NCBI RefSeq assembly: GCF_013416555.1
Contig: NZ_JACCFG010000004.1
Coordinates: forward strand, 496,001 to 560,000
From: Sphingomonas sp. R-74633
GTDB lineage: Bacteria > Pseudomonadota > Alphaproteobacteria > Sphingomonadales > Sphingomonadaceae
Reading direction: 5' to 3'
Length of the DNA stretch: 64,000 nt
Below are positions 61,263 through 64,000 of the stretch, one piece after another (the stretch's first letter is position 1; the number at the start of each line of letters is the position of its first letter). The position numbers and the translations under genes were made by a program. Below the pieces are notes generated by a model, which saw only the letters and a program-made list of their open reading frames with translations, had not been told where the DNA came from and searched no databases.

Positions 61263-62063
61263 TCAATGGCCCGCGGGCGGGATCACTACCGGCATCGCGA
61301 TCAGCCCTGCCTCCGCCTCGCAGCCCTGAGGCTTCGGCGCGGACGGATCGGCACGGAGCGCGACCAGCTCGCCACGCGCTTCCTCGAGATCGGCCTTGAA
61401 GGCGGGCTTGGTGCGGACCAGCGCCATCGTGGTGCTGGCCGAAATGAACCCGGCCTCCACCGCGCTCTGGTTGTGCGCACCGCAGACAAAGCGGCTTTCG
61501 CCATAGGCGCGGCCGCGCGTGAAGATCGCCTGGGCACGATCCGGCGCAAGTTCGGCGAGGATCATCGCCCAGGTCCAGCCGCGCGTGGTATGGCCGGAGG
61601 GATAATCATAGCTGTCCGCCAGTTCCGCCTTTGACTGGCAGGTCTCGCCCTCGTCGATCTTGAAGGGGCGCAGGCGTTTGAAGCTGTCCTTGGCCATGTT
61701 GGTCTGTGCACCGGTGTCCGTGCCGGCGCGCTTCACCAGCTGGGCGAGCTTCGGGGCGTTCTCCGGCGTGAGCGCCACGCCTGCGGCACAGCTGAAATCG
61801 CGCATCAGCGCGGCGGGCGACGTATCGACGTCCGACGTGGCAAGGGCGCCGCGTGGCGTGCCAAGCAGCGCGCGGGTGCCGCGGAAAATGGCGCGATCCG
61901 ATTCGTAGCGCGCATCGCCTGGCTGCGGTGCCGGCGGCAGGATACTCGTCACTTCGAACTCGCCGGGCGTGAGATAGCCGCCATAGGGCTTGTCGGAGAA
62001 CGCGGCCGCGCCGCCGACGATCAGCATCGCCGCGGCGACATAGGCGAATTTCCGGCTGATCAT
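61263..62063 (-). CDS. PhoN/PAP2-like protein lacking the catalytic Asp of motif 3
   Basis: 266 residues with a signal peptide (FAYVAAAMLIVGGAAAF). Motifs 1 and 2 are intact (KDSFKRLRPF, DYPSGHTT). In motif 3 the nucleophile region ESRFVCGAHNQSAVEAG has the His but Ala where the H-x3-D Asp is expected; the paralog at 42543 has HWASD at the same place. Activity may be reduced, or the protein may bind without cleaving. A periplasmic location is expected. It lies between the sigma operon and the MFS gene, on the same strand as both, 55 bases after the MFS stop. Confidence 0.8.
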   Translation of the reverse strand: MISRKFAYVAAAMLIVGGAAAFSDKPYGGYLTPGEFEVTSILPPAPQPGDARYESDRAIFRGTRALLGTPRGALATSDVDTSPAALMRDFSCAAGVALTPENAPKLAQLVKRAGTDTGAQTNMAKDSFKRLRPFKIDEGETCQSKAELADSYDYPSGHTTRGWTWAMILAELAPDRAQAIFTRGRAYGESRFVCGAHNQSAVEAGFISASTTMALVRTKPAFKADLEEARGELVALRADPSAPKPQGCEAEAGLIAMPVVIPPAGH

Positions 62064-62118
62064 GCTGCACTCCCCGCTCGATAGTCTCGCATCGACTAGG
62101 GCCGGGGGCGCAGCTGGT

Positions 62119-63582
62119 CTAGCCTTCGCGCACCCGGAGCGTTGCCAGCGCGGCCATCCCCATTACCGCCGCCGCGATCGCCATCGTCCAGATCGGCTCG
62201 CCGGGGAAGAAATGGCGCATCACCGTGCCGATCACCGTCGCCACCAGCAGCTGGGGAATGACGATGAAGACGTTGAACAGGCCCATATAGACGCCGAGCT
62301 TGGCCTGGGGCAGCGCCGAGGCGAGGATCGCATAGGGCATGGCGAGGATCGACGCCCAGGCGATCCCGATGCCGATCTCGGCAGCGATCAGGGCGTTGGC
62401 ATCACGGATCACCAGGAAGCTGGCATAGCCGAGTGCGCCGAGCGCCAGTGCGATCGCATGCGTGCGGGCCTTGCCGAACCGGCCCGCGAGCGGGCGCAGC
62501 AGGAAAAGCGCGGCAAGCGTCGCCACGGCGTTCTGCGCCGCCATCAGGATCCCGACCCAGTTGCCCGCCTCGTTATAAACCGCACCAATGGTATCCGGCG
62601 CATGGAAGACATACTGCGCCACCACCGGCGTGGTGTAGATCCACATGATGAACAGCGCCGACCAGCTGAAGAACTGGACGACAGCGAGGCGCTTCATCAC
62701 CGCGGGCATTCCGGAGAAATCGCCCATCAGGTCGCCCAGGATGCCGGCTTTGGTGACCGCGGTGATCATCCGCGCGAGCCCGAACGCCGCGAGCAAGCCG
62801 GCGAGCAGATAGAGCTCCTTTTCGAGCCCGGCGAAGAAGACCAGCGCGCCGAGCGCGGCGCCCCCGGCAAGCCAGGGGATACCCGCGCCGACCCTGGCGG
62901 GCGGTGCCACCGGAGCGGGCTCGACCAGGCCATCGAACGCGGCAAGCTCCTCGGGCGAATATTCGCGGGTGGTGAGCACGGTCCACAGCACCGCGAGCAG
63001 CAGCGCGCCGCCGCCAAGATAGAAGCTCCAGCGCACCGTATCAGGCAGCCCGCCGCCAGCCGCGACGTTGGACACGCCGAAATGGTCGAGCAGCCAGGGC
63101 GTCGCCGATCCGATCACCGCGCCCGCGCCGATGAACGCGGTCTGGATCGCATAGCCGGCGGTGTGCTGGTCCTTGTCGAGCATGTCGCCGACGAACGCGC
63201 GGAACGGCTCCATCGAGATGTTGAGCGAGGCGTCGAGCACCCAGAGCAGCAACGCCGCGGCGAGCAGCACCGGGGCATTGGGCATGCCGAACAGCGCCAG
63301 CGCCGCCAGCACCGCGCCGGCGAGGAAATAGGGGCGGCGGCGGCCGAACCGGCCCCAGGTCCGATCCGAATAATGGCCGATCACCGGCTGGACGAGCAGG
63401 CCGGTCAGCGGAGCGGCGATCCACAGCAGCGGGAGATTCTCGATGCTCTCGCCCAGCGACTGGAAGACGCGGCTCATATTCGCGTTCTGCAGCGCGAAGC
63501 CGATCTGGATGCCTAGGAAGCCGAAGCTGATATTCCACAGCCCGGCGAAACCCTGGCGCGGCCGCCCCCCTGCCTTGCTCAC
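62119..63582 (-). CDS. MFS sugar transporter, maltose/sucrose-like (GPH type)
   Basis: 487 residues with twelve helices. NISFGFLGIQIGFALQNANM, VQPVIGHYSDRTWGRFGRRR and FVGDMLDKDQHTAGYAIQ are the patterns of the glycoside/SUT-type transporters that carry maltose or sucrose in Caulobacter and sphingomonads. Downstream of the GH97 enzyme, with a GTGA overlap (start GTG at 63582), it should take up maltose or maltodextrin in the same pathway. Inner membrane. Substrate is an inference from context and family. Confidence 0.82.
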   Translation of the reverse strand: MSKAGGRPRQGFAGLWNISFGFLGIQIGFALQNANMSRVFQSLGESIENLPLLWIAAPLTGLLVQPVIGHYSDRTWGRFGRRRPYFLAGAVLAALALFGMPNAPVLLAAALLLWVLDASLNISMEPFRAFVGDMLDKDQHTAGYAIQTAFIGAGAVIGSATPWLLDHFGVSNVAAGGGLPDTVRWSFYLGGGALLLAVLWTVLTTREYSPEELAAFDGLVEPAPVAPPARVGAGIPWLAGGAALGALVFFAGLEKELYLLAGLLAAFGLARMITAVTKAGILGDLMGDFSGMPAVMKRLAVVQFFSWSALFIMWIYTTPVVAQYVFHAPDTIGAVYNEAGNWVGILMAAQNAVATLAALFLLRPLAGRFGKARTHAIALALGALGYASFLVIRDANALIAAEIGIGIAWASILAMPYAILASALPQAKLGVYMGLFNVFIVIPQLLVATVIGTVMRHFFPGEPIWTMAIAAAVMGMAALATLRVREG

Positions 63583-64000
63583 CGGCGGCGTGCCTTCTTG
63601 GCAGGCGCGACGAAGCGGATCGCCTCGCCGCCGCCCGGCGCCAGCGCGATGGTGAGCGTGTCGCCCTTTTTCACCGTCACGGTTTCGATCGTGATCGAGT
63701 GACGCGCATCGGTTCGGTAGTCGGCGCCCGGGCCGTCGCGATAGATCTCGGCGGTGTAAGTCTTGCCGGCATCGAGGAAGTCGAGCGTCACGGTCGAGCT
63801 GCGCGGCTCCTCGTCGCCGACCGCACCGAGATACCAGTCGTCGCTGCCCTTGGCCTTGCGGGCGATCGTGGCGTAGTCGCCGACCTCACCGTTCAGCACG
63901 CGGGTGTCGCTCCAGTCGGTCGGGACGTCGCGGATGAACTTCATCTCGCGCGGATATTTCGCGTAGTTCTCGGGCGTGTCTGCAGCCATCACGACCGGCG
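63579..64000 (-). CDS. GH97 alpha-glucosidase, C-terminal end (runs off the right edge)
   Basis: About 140 C-terminal residues are visible. PVVMAADTPENYAKYPREMK, FIRDVPTDWSDTRVLNGEVG and DYATIARKAKGSDDWYLGAV match the end of GH97 (SusB-like) enzymes, before a C-terminal beta-sandwich ending GEAIRFVAPAKKARRR. The catalytic part lies outside the window. GH97 enzymes cleave alpha-glucosides or alpha-galactosides in the periplasm. The in-frame ATG at 63992 is internal, not a start. Its stop overlaps the MFS start. Confidence 0.85.
   Translation of the reverse strand, partial: PVVMAADTPENYAKYPREMKFIRDVPTDWSDTRVLNGEVGDYATIARKAKGSDDWYLGAVGDEEPRSSTVTLDFLDAGKTYTAEIYRDGPGADYRTDARHSITIETVTVKKGDTLTIALAPGGGEAIRFVAPAKKARRR

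Overview
The window looks like chromosomal DNA from a sphingomonad (Sphingomonas sensu lato, Alphaproteobacteria). It is GC-rich throughout and carries a cyoABCD-SURF1-RegB block, three large TonB-dependent receptors, a UrcA-family protein, PhoN-type phosphatases and De Ley-Doudoroff galactose genes. Genus assignment is inference from gene content. I found no rRNA, tRNA, CRISPR array, transposase or phage gene. Genes are dense, and many neighbours overlap by ATGA, GTGA or TGATG.

Layout. 1-5367 (minus): cytochrome bo3 ubiquinol oxidase (cyoABCD), SURF1, and the start of a RegB/PrrB-like redox sensor kinase. 5531-6859: MHS-type MFS transporter. 7026-7727: a TIR-domain protein in a lower-GC patch. 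7815-27991: a carbohydrate utilisation locus holding three GH43 proteins (one with two propellers), two clan GH-A-like hydrolases, a secreted sulfatase, a TonB receptor, an SSS sugar symporter and an oxidative galactose route (galactose dehydrogenase, SMP-30 lactonase, IlvD/Edd dehydratase, DgoK kinase, DgoA aldolase, mutarotase) with a FadR-type GntR regulator. Seven AT-rich sites around ATC(G/A)TAT sit in front of nearly every transcription unit of this locus and look like one regulon.

28121-33680: an EF-hand protein coupled to a TonB-receptor-like barrel with a Pro/Gly-rich insert, then an Omp85-like barrel and an SBF-type transporter. 33681-40087: a structured intergenic stretch, a DUF4136 lipoprotein, a NarL-type response regulator and kinase pair flanked by two near-identical palindromes, DUF1622, aquaporin, a Rap1a-like protein and a second Omp85-like paralog. 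40423-53143: mostly exported proteins (EF-hand, Gly-Pro-rich, DUF2092, PhoN phosphatase, UrcA, arylsulfatase, three outer-membrane beta-barrels, a DUF202 protein with ten heptads coupled to a formylglycine-generating enzyme, DUF3313, OmpA-like) and threonine aldolase.

53362-61114 (minus): ECF sigma, FecR, a TonB receptor with an STN signalling domain, and a large M16 protease. This resembles a regulated peptide or protein import system. 61263-64000: a PhoN-like protein that lacks a catalytic Asp, a GPH/maltose-type MFS transporter, and the C-terminus of a GH97 alpha-glucosidase.

How it fits together. The 7.8-28.0 kb locus should bind, cut, desulfate and import a galactose/arabinose-containing glycan and oxidise galactose to pyruvate and glyceraldehyde 3-phosphate. 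The formylglycine-generating enzyme at 47.1 kb could mature both sulfatases. The sigma-FecR-TonB-M16 block is a second, separately regulated uptake system.
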